A stretch of DNA of 64,000 bases from the NCBI GenBank assembly GCA_963806045.1, contig CAWDWP010000005.1:1-64000 (forward strand). The letters are read 5' to 3'. The notes beneath the pieces were generated by a model, which was given only the letters and a program-made list of their open reading frames with translations, was not told the origin of the DNA and searched no databases. Shown in pieces: positions 32,358 to 42,300 of this stretch; positions within the stretch are counted from its first letter, which is position 1, and every line of letters starts with the position of its first letter. The position numbers and the translations under genes were made by a program. Origin of the DNA: DATCHW01 sp963806045 (lineage in GTDB: Bacteria; Bacteroidota; Ignavibacteria; Tepidaquicellales; Tepidaquicellaceae).

Positions 32358-34211
32358 ATGGTAAATTTAAGGAAAAAATCGCTGATTGTTCTCGCTTCGT
32401 TGTATCTGATAATACCTGCAGTCAATTTTAACGATGTACTCGATTTCAACGTTTTTCAAAATTTATTAATATCTTCAATATCCTTAATTATATTAATATC
32501 ATTAATATTATTTAAATTTGATATAAATTTATTAGTTCTTAATAAATATTTGCTGATTTCTTCTTTTGCATTTCTGTTTGCCCTGTTTATCAGTTCTTTA
32601 CTTAATGATTCATTAATTTTAATCGGCAAAAGTCTATCATTCTACATAAATCTAATCATATTTTATATAATAATCACAAATCTCAGGAACCAATTTGGGC
32701 AGGATTCAACTATAAATTTTACCGGATATTCTATACTTCTGGGAAGTACTATTGTTGTGATACTTGGTTACCTTCAAATTTCAGGAATAAACTTATTTGA
32801 TTTTATAAACATTAACAGACCCGGTTCTACTCTGAACAACAGAACTTTTGCATCAGAATATCTCGCTTGTGTTTATCCGTTTCTTCTATGGTTTTTATAC
32901 AGTTCGATTAAAAATAATAAAAGATTATTTGTAATTATTTTCTTTGTTCTCTCGATAATGTTTTCCTCTTATATCTTCCTCCTTAGAACAAGGGCTGCTT
33001 ATGTAAGTATATCAGTTTCGATATTGATATTTACTTTAATTATTATTTTTCAGAAAAAAGATAAATTTAAGATTTATACTCTATATATCTTTCTACTGGT
33101 AATTACTTTATGCACTTCATTTTTTGTTGCAGAGCTTCCTTTTTTTAATAAAGATCCTAAAAGAATAAATCTCCCGGACAATATTACTTCAACATTAAGT
33201 ATGAATGAAAACATAACCAGGTTGAATTATTGGAAAACAAGTTTAGTAATGTTTACCGAAAAACCTTTTTTTGGAATCGGTACCGGGATGTGGTTTGGGA
33301 AATATCCCGAGACTAGAGGATTAGAAGACAGCCTCAACAGCAAATCGGTCACTGATGAAAACGTATATTATAATTCTAATTTAAATCCTCATAATATTTA
33401 TTTAGAATTTTTAAGTGAAAACGGAATTTTCGGCTTACTTGTGTTTCTTTTAATCGTAATATCAATTTCTTATTCATTATTAAAACTCTCCTTTAAAACA
33501 GATTATTATATTCCTTATTTTTTATCTCTGTTAAGTTTCCTGGTGTTATCATTTTTTACTTTTACTAAAGATAATTCCAGTGCTATGATATTAGTGTTTT
33601 TAGCTTTTGCCATGGCATTTTCTGATAAATTTCCTTCAAAGAAAATACTTAGTCGTCCGTCTGCTAAATTATTTATTATCATCTTAATAATTGCATCTAT
33701 ACTAATATTTTTGTTCAATTTTTTCAGATATAATGCTGAAAAAAGATATATTTCTGCCTTAAATTTTAAAGCTCGGGTTGATTATATTAATATGAATATT
33801 GAACTTGATAAAATAAATAACTATATATATCCAACGGATGTTAACAAAATGCCGCTTGACTATTATAGGGGTGTTGGATATTATGAACAAAAGGATTATA
33901 ATAAATCCATAGTTCTTTTTAAAAATGCGATTAAAATGGCTCCCGGATTAGCCACGATTAAGAATAATTTAGCTGCGGCTTATTATCAGACTGGAAATAT
34001 TGAAAGTGCTAAAATTATTTTTTCTGATTTGAAGAATAATTATCCGAATTATATTGAACCTCAAATAAATATGTTATCACTATATACGAATACAAAAAAT
34101 TATGATTCAGCAAGAATTATGTTGCATTATATCGAAAAGAAAGCATTCCGGAAAGAAAATGTTAAAAATTATACAATATTATTATCAATAAAGGAGTTTA
34201 TAAATGAGTAA
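32358..34211 (+). CDS. O-antigen ligase / Wzy polymerase with C-terminal TPR region
   Basis: The 617-residue protein has about twelve membrane segments to residue ~460. The Wzy_C/O-antigen ligase signature is clear: RLNYWKTSLVMFTEKPFFGIGTGMW-type loop (start 33220) and NPHNIYLEFLSENGIFGLL in the large periplasmic loop. Residues about 470-617 form tetratricopeptide-like helices (DYYRGVGYYEQKDYNKSIVLF, NNLAAAYYQTGNIESAKIIF). Such enzymes join or polymerise undecaprenyl-linked glycan in the periplasm, or transfer it to lipid A or protein. The stop codon overlaps the start of a T9SS cargo gene by 8 bases, implying translational coupling. Confidence 0.88.
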   Translation: MVNLRKKSLIVLASLYLIIPAVNFNDVLDFNVFQNLLISSISLIILISLILFKFDINLLVLNKYLLISSFAFLFALFISSLLNDSLILIGKSLSFYINLIIFYIIITNLRNQFGQDSTINFTGYSILLGSTIVVILGYLQISGINLFDFININRPGSTLNNRTFASEYLACVYPFLLWFLYSSIKNNKRLFVIIFFVLSIMFSSYIFLLRTRAAYVSISVSILIFTLIIIFQKKDKFKIYTLYIFLLVITLCTSFFVAELPFFNKDPKRINLPDNITSTLSMNENITRLNYWKTSLVMFTEKPFFGIGTGMWFGKYPETRGLEDSLNSKSVTDENVYYNSNLNPHNIYLEFLSENGIFGLLVFLLIVISISYSLLKLSFKTDYYIPYFLSLLSFLVLSFFTFTKDNSSAMILVFLAFAMAFSDKFPSKKILSRPSAKLFIIILIIASILIFLFNFFRYNAEKRYISALNFKARVDYINMNIELDKINNYIYPTDVNKMPLDYYRGVGYYEQKDYNKSIVLFKNAIKMAPGLATIKNNLAAAYYQTGNIESAKIIFSDLKNNYPNYIEPQINMLSLYTNTKNYDSARIMLHYIEKKAFRKENVKNYTILLSIKEFINE

Positions 34212-35133
34212 ATATTTGTTCATAGTATTTTTTTTATTCTCATTGTCATTTTCAGATACTCAAGCCCAGTTTTTATATGGTGTTGTTCCTGATACGGGAA
34301 GCCAGGGTATGAATTTCGCAATCACTGTTACCGGTTCAGAAACTTTTTGGACAGCATCTACTTATGTAGAAATCTATTTCGATTCACTTGGGCTATATAC
34401 TACTAATGTTGTTGTTGTGAATGATACTGTTTTGAATGCATTTTTACATATAATGGGAACAGCAGCACTTGGATACCGTAAAATGACTACAGGAGACCAG
34501 TTTTTAAATTTTGTTGAGAAAGACAGTGCTTTTTTTGTAAGACTTTCTGCACCTTCTGTTCCTAATCTTGTGTTACCACCGAATAATGCACAGTTAGTCG
34601 CAACAAATCCTTTATGTACCTGGGATACGAACGGATATGCTACAACTTTTAGGATTCAGGTGGCATCGGATTCAACATTTGCATCAAATATTATTGATTC
34701 AACAAAGACAAATATTCAGGGTTATCAATGCCCGGATATTTTGCAAATTAACACTTTTTATTGGTGGAGAGTTAAATTCTTCAATTCACTTGGTGAAAGT
34801 CCATGGTCTGCGGTGTTCAAATTCAAAACCAAAATTACGGGGATTAATCAAATAACTTCAGATATTCCAAAATATTTTAAACTTTATGATAATTATCCCA
34901 ATCCATTTAATCCTGTAACAAAGATAAATTTTGATTTGCCAAAAAGAGATTTTGTAAATCTAACGGTTTATGATATAACCGGAAGAAAAATTGTTGAATT
35001 GGTTAATCAATTATTCAGTGCAGGCTCATATGAAGTATCGTGGAATGGAAGCAATAATGCAAGCGGAATTTATTTTTACAGAATATTAACCGAAAATTTC
35101 TCCTCAACAAAACGAATGGTATTAATAAAATAA
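34204..35133 (+). CDS. Secreted protein with Fn3-like domain and T9SS sorting domain
   Basis: The 309 residues start with a signal peptide (MSKYLFIVFFLFSLSFSDTQAQ). Residues about 25-115 look like an IPT/TIG-type beta domain (VVPDTGSQGMNFAITVTGSE), about 115-210 a fibronectin type III-like domain (TFYWWRVKFFNSLGESPWS), and 225-309 the T9SS type A sorting domain (DNYPNPFNPVTKINFDLP, ending KRMVLIK). AAGGAG lies 7 bases before the start, inside the O-antigen ligase gene, and the two frames overlap by 8 bases. The function beyond surface exposure is unknown; the coupling links it to glycan assembly. Confidence 0.88.
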   Translation: MSKYLFIVFFLFSLSFSDTQAQFLYGVVPDTGSQGMNFAITVTGSETFWTASTYVEIYFDSLGLYTTNVVVVNDTVLNAFLHIMGTAALGYRKMTTGDQFLNFVEKDSAFFVRLSAPSVPNLVLPPNNAQLVATNPLCTWDTNGYATTFRIQVASDSTFASNIIDSTKTNIQGYQCPDILQINTFYWWRVKFFNSLGESPWSAVFKFKTKITGINQITSDIPKYFKLYDNYPNPFNPVTKINFDLPKRDFVNLTVYDITGRKIVELVNQLFSAGSYEVSWNGSNNASGIYFYRILTENFSSTKRMVLIK

Positions 35134-35253
35134 CACTTTTAATCATTGTTTTTAAAATGATTTTATAATTAGAATAATTTTAAATCAGAGGTCGTGGTGT
35201 TTTTTTCTAAAATATTAGGCTCCCTTACCCAATAAATGCTTAGAAATATTATC

Positions 35254-36474
35254 ATGAAAAAATTAATAATTTTAATTTTGCTTCTTTCCATTACATATAG
35301 TTTAAATGCACAATGGACCAGATTAAATGGCCCTAATTATATATCATCTATAGCAAAAAGCGGAAATAATATTATTGCAGGAAGTACTTATGGAGTTTAT
35401 TTATCAACTAATAATGGCAATAACTGGAGTTTCACTACTTTGAACGGGCAACTATTTAACTCCATTGTTACAAGAGGTAATAATGTTTTTTTGGGGGGAA
35501 TTTATGGTGGTCTTTTCTTATCGACGAATAATGGATTAAATTGGCCGCAAACCGTTCAGAATTCATTATCTATTAGTCATTTAGCAATAAACAGTAATTA
35601 TTTATTTGCAGGTTGTCAACTCGGAGGTGGATTTTACCGTTCTACCAACGATGGCTTAAATTTCACCGGTATGTTACCTTCAGGATTATCTCCTTATGGA
35701 CTAGGATGTAAAGATAGTTTTGTTTATACATCATACATAGACAATGTTATGTACAATGCATATGTGAATCGTTCAACAAATAATGGAAATAGCTGGTCCG
35801 AAATTTGGTATTTATCCGGTGATGATGTTTTTTTGAGTTTTGGATTCTCAAATACAAATGTTTTTGCAGGATGTCACGGCGGCGTTTTTTGCTCCACGGA
35901 CAATGGTTCTAACTGGTTCCAGACATCTTTGAACCCAGGTACGATTATTTGTTTTGCTAATTCTGAAAACAACATTTTGGCGGGTACTGACCATGGGGTA
36001 TATTTATCAACAAATAATGGAACAAACTGGATTCAAAAAGATGAAGGATTTAACGGTCATCCAGGAATTTCACATTTATTAATAAAAGATAATTATATAT
36101 TCGCAAGTTCTGATAGTATTTGGCGTCGACCTCTTTCTGAATTGATTGTAGAAATTAATAATGAACAATATGAAATCCCCGAGAAATTTTATTTGTATCA
36201 AAATTACCCTAATCCTTTTAATCCTGTAACTAAAATATCATTCGATTTGCCGAAGGACAGCAGAGTGAAACTAATTATATATGATATTCTCGGGAAAGAA
36301 GTAACAAAATTATTGAACAATGATTTCAAGTCAGCAGGAATGTACGTAATAGAATTTAATTCATCAAATTTTTATCTCTCAAGCGGGATATATTTTTATA
36401 AAATGATTGTTGAGGATAAAAAAGAAAGTTCTGAAAATTTTGAAATTGTAAAAAGTATGGTATTAATTAAATAA
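35254..36474 (+). CDS. Secreted BNR beta-propeller protein with T9SS sorting domain
   Basis: ATG at 35254 is chosen because MKKLIILILLLSITYSLNAQ is a clean signal peptide; an upstream ATG at 35236 would add six residues. The 406-residue protein has propeller blades with Asp-box motifs (STNNGNNWS, STDNGSNWF, STNNGTNWI) and ends with a T9SS type A domain (YQNYPNPFNPVTKISFDLPK ... KSMVLIK). It is an intact relative of the frameshifted gene at 6322-7546, with the same linker WRRPLSEL before the sorting domain. Ligand unknown. Confidence 0.9.
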   Translation: MKKLIILILLLSITYSLNAQWTRLNGPNYISSIAKSGNNIIAGSTYGVYLSTNNGNNWSFTTLNGQLFNSIVTRGNNVFLGGIYGGLFLSTNNGLNWPQTVQNSLSISHLAINSNYLFAGCQLGGGFYRSTNDGLNFTGMLPSGLSPYGLGCKDSFVYTSYIDNVMYNAYVNRSTNNGNSWSEIWYLSGDDVFLSFGFSNTNVFAGCHGGVFCSTDNGSNWFQTSLNPGTIICFANSENNILAGTDHGVYLSTNNGTNWIQKDEGFNGHPGISHLLIKDNYIFASSDSIWRRPLSELIVEINNEQYEIPEKFYLYQNYPNPFNPVTKISFDLPKDSRVKLIIYDILGKEVTKLLNNDFKSAGMYVIEFNSSNFYLSSGIYFYKMIVEDKKESSENFEIVKSMVLIK

Positions 36475-36488
36475 TTACTGAAAATTTT

Positions 36489-37049
36489 ATGCCGTCAAAT
36501 TTAATAACGCCATCAAAAGGAAAGTTACTGTTATCAGCACCTTTTTTAACTGATATTTTTAAAAGATCTGTTGTTTATTTAACCGAATATAATGACAAAG
36601 GCTCAATCGGTTTTATTATTAATAAACCATTAACTATGAAAATCAGTGACGTGATTGATGACTTTCCTGAATTCGATGCAAAAGTTTATTATGGCGGACC
36701 CGTACAACAGGAAATGCTGAACTTCTTTCATAAAGCAGGTGATAAAATTGGAGGAGGGTTTGATTTGGAGGAGGGTTTATATTGGGGCGGGGATTTCGAA
36801 ACACTAAAAATCCTTGCGGAAAGCGGAAATCTTGACCCTGATGATTTCAGGTTTTTTCTTGGTTATGCCGGATGGGCACCAAACCAGCTTGATGATGAAC
36901 TGAAAACAAATTCCTGGATTTTAAACAAATCCCGTTTGGATGATGTTTTTTCTAATGAACCCGAGAATCTATGGCAAAATATTCTTAAGGAAATGGGAGG
37001 TGAGTATACTATTATATCTACATTTCCGGAAAATCCTTCCGTAAATTGA
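36489..37049 (+). CDS. yqgE: YqgE/AlgH family (DUF179) protein
   Basis: The 186-residue soluble protein matches the YqgE/AlgH family throughout: GKLLLSAPFLTDIFKRSVVY, GSIGFIINKPLTM, VYYGGPVQQEML, FFLGYAGWAPNQLDDEL and SWILNKSRLDDVF. The family is widespread in Gram-negative bacteria; a regulatory role has been proposed but the biochemical function is not established. It lies 14 bases after the T9SS cargo gene and converges with the L-2-hydroxyglutarate oxidase gene with a single base between stops and no visible terminator. Confidence 0.93.
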   Translation: MPSNLITPSKGKLLLSAPFLTDIFKRSVVYLTEYNDKGSIGFIINKPLTMKISDVIDDFPEFDAKVYYGGPVQQEMLNFFHKAGDKIGGGFDLEEGLYWGGDFETLKILAESGNLDPDDFRFFLGYAGWAPNQLDDELKTNSWILNKSRLDDVFSNEPENLWQNILKEMGGEYTIISTFPENPSVN

Positions 37050-37050
37050 A

Positions 37051-38241
37051 CTATAACAATTCACTAATATATTCTCCGATTGCAAGCGATGCAGTTGCCG
37101 CCGGAGACGGGGCATTGCAGACATTAATCACATTTCCATTTCTGTAAATAAGAAAATCATCAATTAACTTCCCGTCGATAGAGCAAGCCTGTGCTCTAAC
37201 TCCTGCTCCCCCGGTTGTTATATCTGTAATTCTAATTTCGGGTAATAACTTTTGAAGTGCTTTTACAAATGCTCTTTTTGAATATGAACGGTAGAATTCT
37301 CCTACTCCCGTTTTCATAAATTTAAAAGCAATCTTAATGAATCCACTCCATAAAAAAGTCCGGTATGTATCCCTGATACTGAAGGATGTTTTATTGTACC
37401 CCTCTTTTTTAAAAGAGAGAACTGCATTCGGACCTGCTTCAATTTCACCTCCGATTTTTTTTGTAAAATGAACACCCAGAAAAGGAAAAGCCGGGTTTGG
37501 CACAGGATATATAAGAGTATTTACAAGATAAGATTTTTCTTTTTTTAGTTTATAATACTCACCTCTGAATGGAACAATCCTGACCGGAAGCTTTCCCGGG
37601 TAAGTAAGAGAAGCAATTTCATCTGAATATAAACCTGCACAATTTATTACTGTTTTCGAAATAAATGTTTGATTTGATGTTATGATTTCGATATTATTTT
37701 CTTTCTGAATAATATCACATACTTTTTCATTTAAATAAATTTCACCGCCGCAATCTTTTATTTTCTCCGCATATTTTTGTGATACTATTTTGAAATCTAT
37801 AATCCCGGTGTAAGGCACTAATATAGCTTTTACGCCCATAGCATGCGGCTCATATTCTTTAAGTTCATCTTTACTGAGATATTTAATTTCTTCAAGACCA
37901 TTCTCCAGTCCTCTGGTATAAATATTCTCTAACGCAGGAATTTCGCTTTCATTGGTCGCAATAATCACTTTCCCGCAAAGTTCATAAGGAATATTTTCTT
38001 TATTACAAAATTCAAGAAGCATATTATATCCCTTAATACAGTTTTTCGCTTTAAGACTTTCAGGCTTATAATATATTCCCGAATGAATTACTCCACTGTT
38101 GTTTCCTGTTTGATGGGCTGCTACGGAAGATTCTTTTTCTATAACGCAGACCTTAAAATGCGGATTTTTTTCAAGAATTTTTAAGGCTGAAGCTAATCCT
38201 ACTATTCCTGCACCAATTACTATTACGTCATAATCAACCAT
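37051..38241 (-). CDS. lhgO: L-2-hydroxyglutarate oxidase (FAD-dependent)
   Basis: The 396 residues start with a Rossmann FAD-binding motif (VIVIGAGIVGLASALKIL) and the family block HQTGNNSGVIHSGIYYKPES. Near the C-terminus is TTGGAGVRAQACSIDGKLIDDF. These match L-2-hydroxyglutarate dehydrogenase/oxidase of the DAO superfamily, which oxidises L-2-hydroxyglutarate, a side product of dehydrogenases, to 2-oxoglutarate. It follows gmd with a 2-base gap on the minus strand, so it is probably co-transcribed although the pathways are unrelated. Confidence 0.92.
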   Translation of the reverse strand: MVDYDVIVIGAGIVGLASALKILEKNPHFKVCVIEKESSVAAHQTGNNSGVIHSGIYYKPESLKAKNCIKGYNMLLEFCNKENIPYELCGKVIIATNESEIPALENIYTRGLENGLEEIKYLSKDELKEYEPHAMGVKAILVPYTGIIDFKIVSQKYAEKIKDCGGEIYLNEKVCDIIQKENNIEIITSNQTFISKTVINCAGLYSDEIASLTYPGKLPVRIVPFRGEYYKLKKEKSYLVNTLIYPVPNPAFPFLGVHFTKKIGGEIEAGPNAVLSFKKEGYNKTSFSIRDTYRTFLWSGFIKIAFKFMKTGVGEFYRSYSKRAFVKALQKLLPEIRITDITTGGAGVRAQACSIDGKLIDDFLIYRNGNVINVCNAPSPAATASLAIGEYISELL

Positions 38242-38243
38242 TA

Positions 38244-39284
38244 TTAAAACCCGCGAACTTTTGTTTTCTCATAATCCGCTTTTGCCATCAGACTCACTAA
38301 ATCACGGAATTTTATGTGGGATGACCAGCCAAGCTTTTCTTTTGCCTTTGACGCATCCCCTATCAGCAAATCTACTTCAGTTGGTCTGTAATAATTTTTA
38401 TCCACTGTTACCAGCACTTTTCCTGTTTTAGCGTCTACTCCTGTTTCCTTTTCTTCTTTGCCTTTCCATTCAATTTCAAAATCAAGCTCTTTGAAAGCAA
38501 GCTCTATGAATTCCCTTACACTATGTGTTTCTCCTGTTGCCAGAACATAATCTTCAGGTTTATCCTGCTGAAGAATTCTCCACATACCTTCACAAAATTC
38601 CGGTGCATATCCCCAGTCTCTTTTTGCGTTTAAATTTCCTATTGAAACCGTTTCCTGCAATCCGAATTTAATTCTCGCAATTGCCCGTGTAATCTTTCGC
38701 GTTACAAAGGTTTCACCTCTTCTCGGAGATTCATGGTTGAAAAGTATTCCATTACAGGCAAACAAGTTATATGCTTCACGGTAATTTACAACTATCCAGT
38801 ATCCGTATATTTTTGCAACACCATAAGGACTTCTAGGGTAAAAAGGTGTTGTTTCTTTTTGAGGTACTTCCTGAACCTTTCCGAACAACTCGCTTGTAGA
38901 TGCCTGATAGAATTTTGTTTTCACTCCGGTCTCTCGTATAGCATCTAAAAATCGAAGTGTTCCTATTGCATCCACTTCTGCAGTGTATTCAGGTATTTCA
39001 AAGGATACTTTTACGTGTGACTGCGCTGCCAGATTATAAATTTCCTCAGGATGAATTTTCTCCAGAAGCCTGTTCAGATTGCTTGTATCCGTAATATCAC
39101 CATAATGCAAAAACAACTTTTTATTTAGAATCTTGCTGTCGTTATACAGATGATCAATTCTTCCGGTATTAAACGAACTGCTTCTTCTTATTATACCGTG
39201 TACTTCATATCCTTTTTCTAAAAGTATTTCGCTCAGGTAACTGCCATCCTGTCCGGTTATCCCCGTAATCAATGCTTTTTTCAT
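38244..39284 (-). CDS. gmd: GDP-mannose 4,6-dehydratase
   Basis: The 346 residues are an extended short-chain dehydrogenase: NAD(P) motif ALITGITGQDGSYLSEILL, then VHGIIRRSSSFNTGRIDHLY, the catalytic Ser/Thr region STSELFGKVQEVPQ and the YxxxK motif SPYGVAKIYGYW, followed by FNHESPRRGETFVTRKI, all hallmarks of GMD. It makes GDP-4-keto-6-deoxymannose, precursor of GDP-fucose, GDP-rhamnose or GDP-perosamine. It is 4-6 kb from the polysaccharide cluster and plausibly supplies a deoxysugar to it. No GMER/fcl partner is seen in the window. Confidence 0.96.
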   Translation of the reverse strand: MKKALITGITGQDGSYLSEILLEKGYEVHGIIRRSSSFNTGRIDHLYNDSKILNKKLFLHYGDITDTSNLNRLLEKIHPEEIYNLAAQSHVKVSFEIPEYTAEVDAIGTLRFLDAIRETGVKTKFYQASTSELFGKVQEVPQKETTPFYPRSPYGVAKIYGYWIVVNYREAYNLFACNGILFNHESPRRGETFVTRKITRAIARIKFGLQETVSIGNLNAKRDWGYAPEFCEGMWRILQQDKPEDYVLATGETHSVREFIELAFKELDFEIEWKGKEEKETGVDAKTGKVLVTVDKNYYRPTEVDLLIGDASKAKEKLGWSSHIKFRDLVSLMAKADYEKTKVRGF

Positions 39285-39378
39285 TTTGTCAAAAATTAAT
39301 TAAGTGTAAAAATACGTTTTTAATTTAAAATTTAAAATTGATAATTGAAAATCACTCTATTTTAAGTTGAATTTAATA

Positions 39379-42300
39379 TTATAACTTTAATTCTTTTTTC
39401 ATCATTGGTAATTCCCTTGCAGCATCGGTTATCGCACCTATTTTAACTGCATAACTGCCTTTGCTTTCAATATCTTTATCCATAACGAAATGAACATCGA
39501 GCATGTTATCCATTTTATATCCGGTTTTCAGTTGATTTATTTCTGATAAGCATTTGCTCCACCCGCTAAACCAGTTCTCAAGCATTAACCTCTGAATATC
39601 TGTTCCCTGAAAGTGAACAAGGAGATTTATATCGCTTGTGGGTCCTGCTGTGGCATTCTTTGTGCTTCCGAAAACATATATGGCTTTCACTCCGAACATT
39701 TCGGAATCGAGGTGTGAAGCAATTTTTTCCGCCATTTGAAAACGCCATCTCCAGTAATCTTCCGGCTGAAGCTCCGAATAAACTTTCCGCTTAACTTCTA
39801 ATTCAATTTTCGAAGGCTGCGAAAGCATTGCCAGTGCTTCATCCAGGTCTGCATTCATTAATATTTTAAGAGTTTGTCCGTTTGTTACTTTCGGAATATC
39901 TATAACATGAATAATATTTTTCAGAAATGCATATTCAGGAAGTAAATTTGGAAGTACATTGAATGAACCTCTAAGAAACATTTCGTTAAAGATAACTCCT
40001 TCATCATCCGGATATAAAGGCAGATACCGAATTGAAGATTCAACTAAATCCTGAAAAAAGTGAGTACCAAATGACAAATCCGGAACGTAATTTCCTTTTT
40101 TCCTTGCGACTTCTATCAATACTGATGTATTGTTTATATCCGAATATGACACATTCACTCCCAGTTTAATATCTCCTTTGCTGCCCCATCTGCCTGGACC
40201 AATTAAAATGAACTGCCGTTTTGGAAGTATCTTATTGAGTTTCCCTATTGCCTTTCCGATTTCTTTCAGTTCGCTTAATTCGGATATCTCATTGTATGAT
40301 TCCGGATCAACATAAACTATATGTGTAACATCCGGAACTTTCCCGTTTGAAACAAATTTGTTAGCAGTGAAAATTATTTTTTCCCTTGGAGTATCTTTCG
40401 GAATTGGTGCAGGCAGACTTTCCTGAGAATAGCTTTGTGGTCTGCACTGAAGCAAATAGAAATATTTTCCATTGAATGCAAATTCAATATCAACGGGAAA
40501 TCCAAGTTTGTTTTTTAAAACTTTTAGAATAGTCTGCATTTTTGTTACAAAACCTTTGCTGTTCATAAGTTTATCAAATGTAACTACAAGATTAGGATCA
40601 GTAAGGTCTATATCAAACCCAATCAGATTCTTTATCTGGTCGTGTTCACAGGAAGATACAATATCTTCTATGCAAGGGTATTCATTACCAAACTCCTTCA
40701 AAAGATGTTTGACTTCGATTGTTTCAAATGTATTCGATTCAAGATTTATTGCGTCAATTTTATGCGGTGAATATCGTATCACGTCATCAACAGAGACATT
40801 TACTCTTAGTCCGGGTTTTCCGGGAGCTATCAGCACGGGATAGTCATCGCTCACTCTGTCAACTGCTCTTGTTCCAAGACCCGGGACAAGCCTTATCAAG
40901 CCATCATCCCTATTAATTCTCGGAGACCATCTGAATTCATTATTACTGAAGGCTACTCCGGCATAAGCCGGAAAAAAATATCTCCCTACTTTTGTTCCTA
41001 CAACTTCCTGAATCATTATTCCCATTTCTTCATGATAATCCAGCAATCCCCTTTCTTTTCGATACTCTATCGGGTCAGCATTGAAAATTGAAGAATAAAC
41101 TTCTGCTATTGCATCCATCAAAGCTAATAATCTTGACTGTCTTGTACCTTGATTTGCAACAAAAAGACTTTTGTATTTTCCTGAGAATGCCGCTCCAATC
41201 CTATCCTCAAGAAGGCTGGAGCTTCTGACAATCAGCGGAACATTTCCAAAATCTTCAAGAACCAGTGATAATTGTTTTACAACTTCAGGCGGGAATGTAG
41301 AATTTTTAAATATCTGAACTATATATGGATATTCCTGCCTTATCTGATCTATATCTTTATATTTCTGCTCAATAACTTCTTCTAAATTATTGTAATGGAG
41401 AAATTCCATAATAATATCGGAAGTTATGTACCAGGTCTTAGGAGTCTTAATATCTTTAAAAAATTCAGAGTATTCAGTTGAGTCTTTTAAAATCTTGCTT
41501 GCTATGAAAAGCCCTACACTTTTTCCGCCGATTTTACCCGGTGATTTTGAAAGAAAGACCATGTGCCTGATAAGATCCTGAAAGTCATTCAGATCAACAT
41601 ATTCTTTTGCCATCCCGATGAACTCAACCTGGTCGGAAAGAAATCTTCTGATAAGTGATGCATTAATTCCCTCTATTATTCTTATAGGAAGGTCGTAATC
41701 GCCGGTTGTCATATTACTGTATCGTCTGATTGCGTCAGCTACTTCAGGAAGTGTGCTTCCCTGATATTCGAGAATCCTTACTAAAAAGCTTGACCTGTCT
41801 TCCTGTATCCATCTTTGAATTCTATCTAAAATTTCGTCGTCACTAAGATTTTCGTAAGCAATATTAAAGATTTCTTCGCTCATTTCAGTCAATGCTTTTT
41901 TCTCCATTGGCCTGTTGTCCATATCTGCGAAATTTTCATAATCTTCTTCATCTCTGATATTCGCATCATATAGAAGTTGTTCTGCTTTTTTAATACCTCT
42001 CCAGCATAGAAAATTAACCAGTTTTCTGGACAATAGTTTATAAAGATTCTGGTCAGTTTCTTTCAGCATGTCTATCACAATTTTCCATTCTGGTCTGTGG
42101 TCTTCCACAACTACTTCATCTGCTTTATTTGATTTTTCATTATAAAAATTTCTCAATCTGCAATGTAAAATATATGAACCTATTCGTTCTGCGATAGTAT
42201 TAATTAATCTTCGTTCTTCTTTTAAAAAAGCTCCTTCATCCAGAATTATTCTCTCTTCGGTATAATACACATTTACAGAACCTATCACTTCCCCTTGCAC

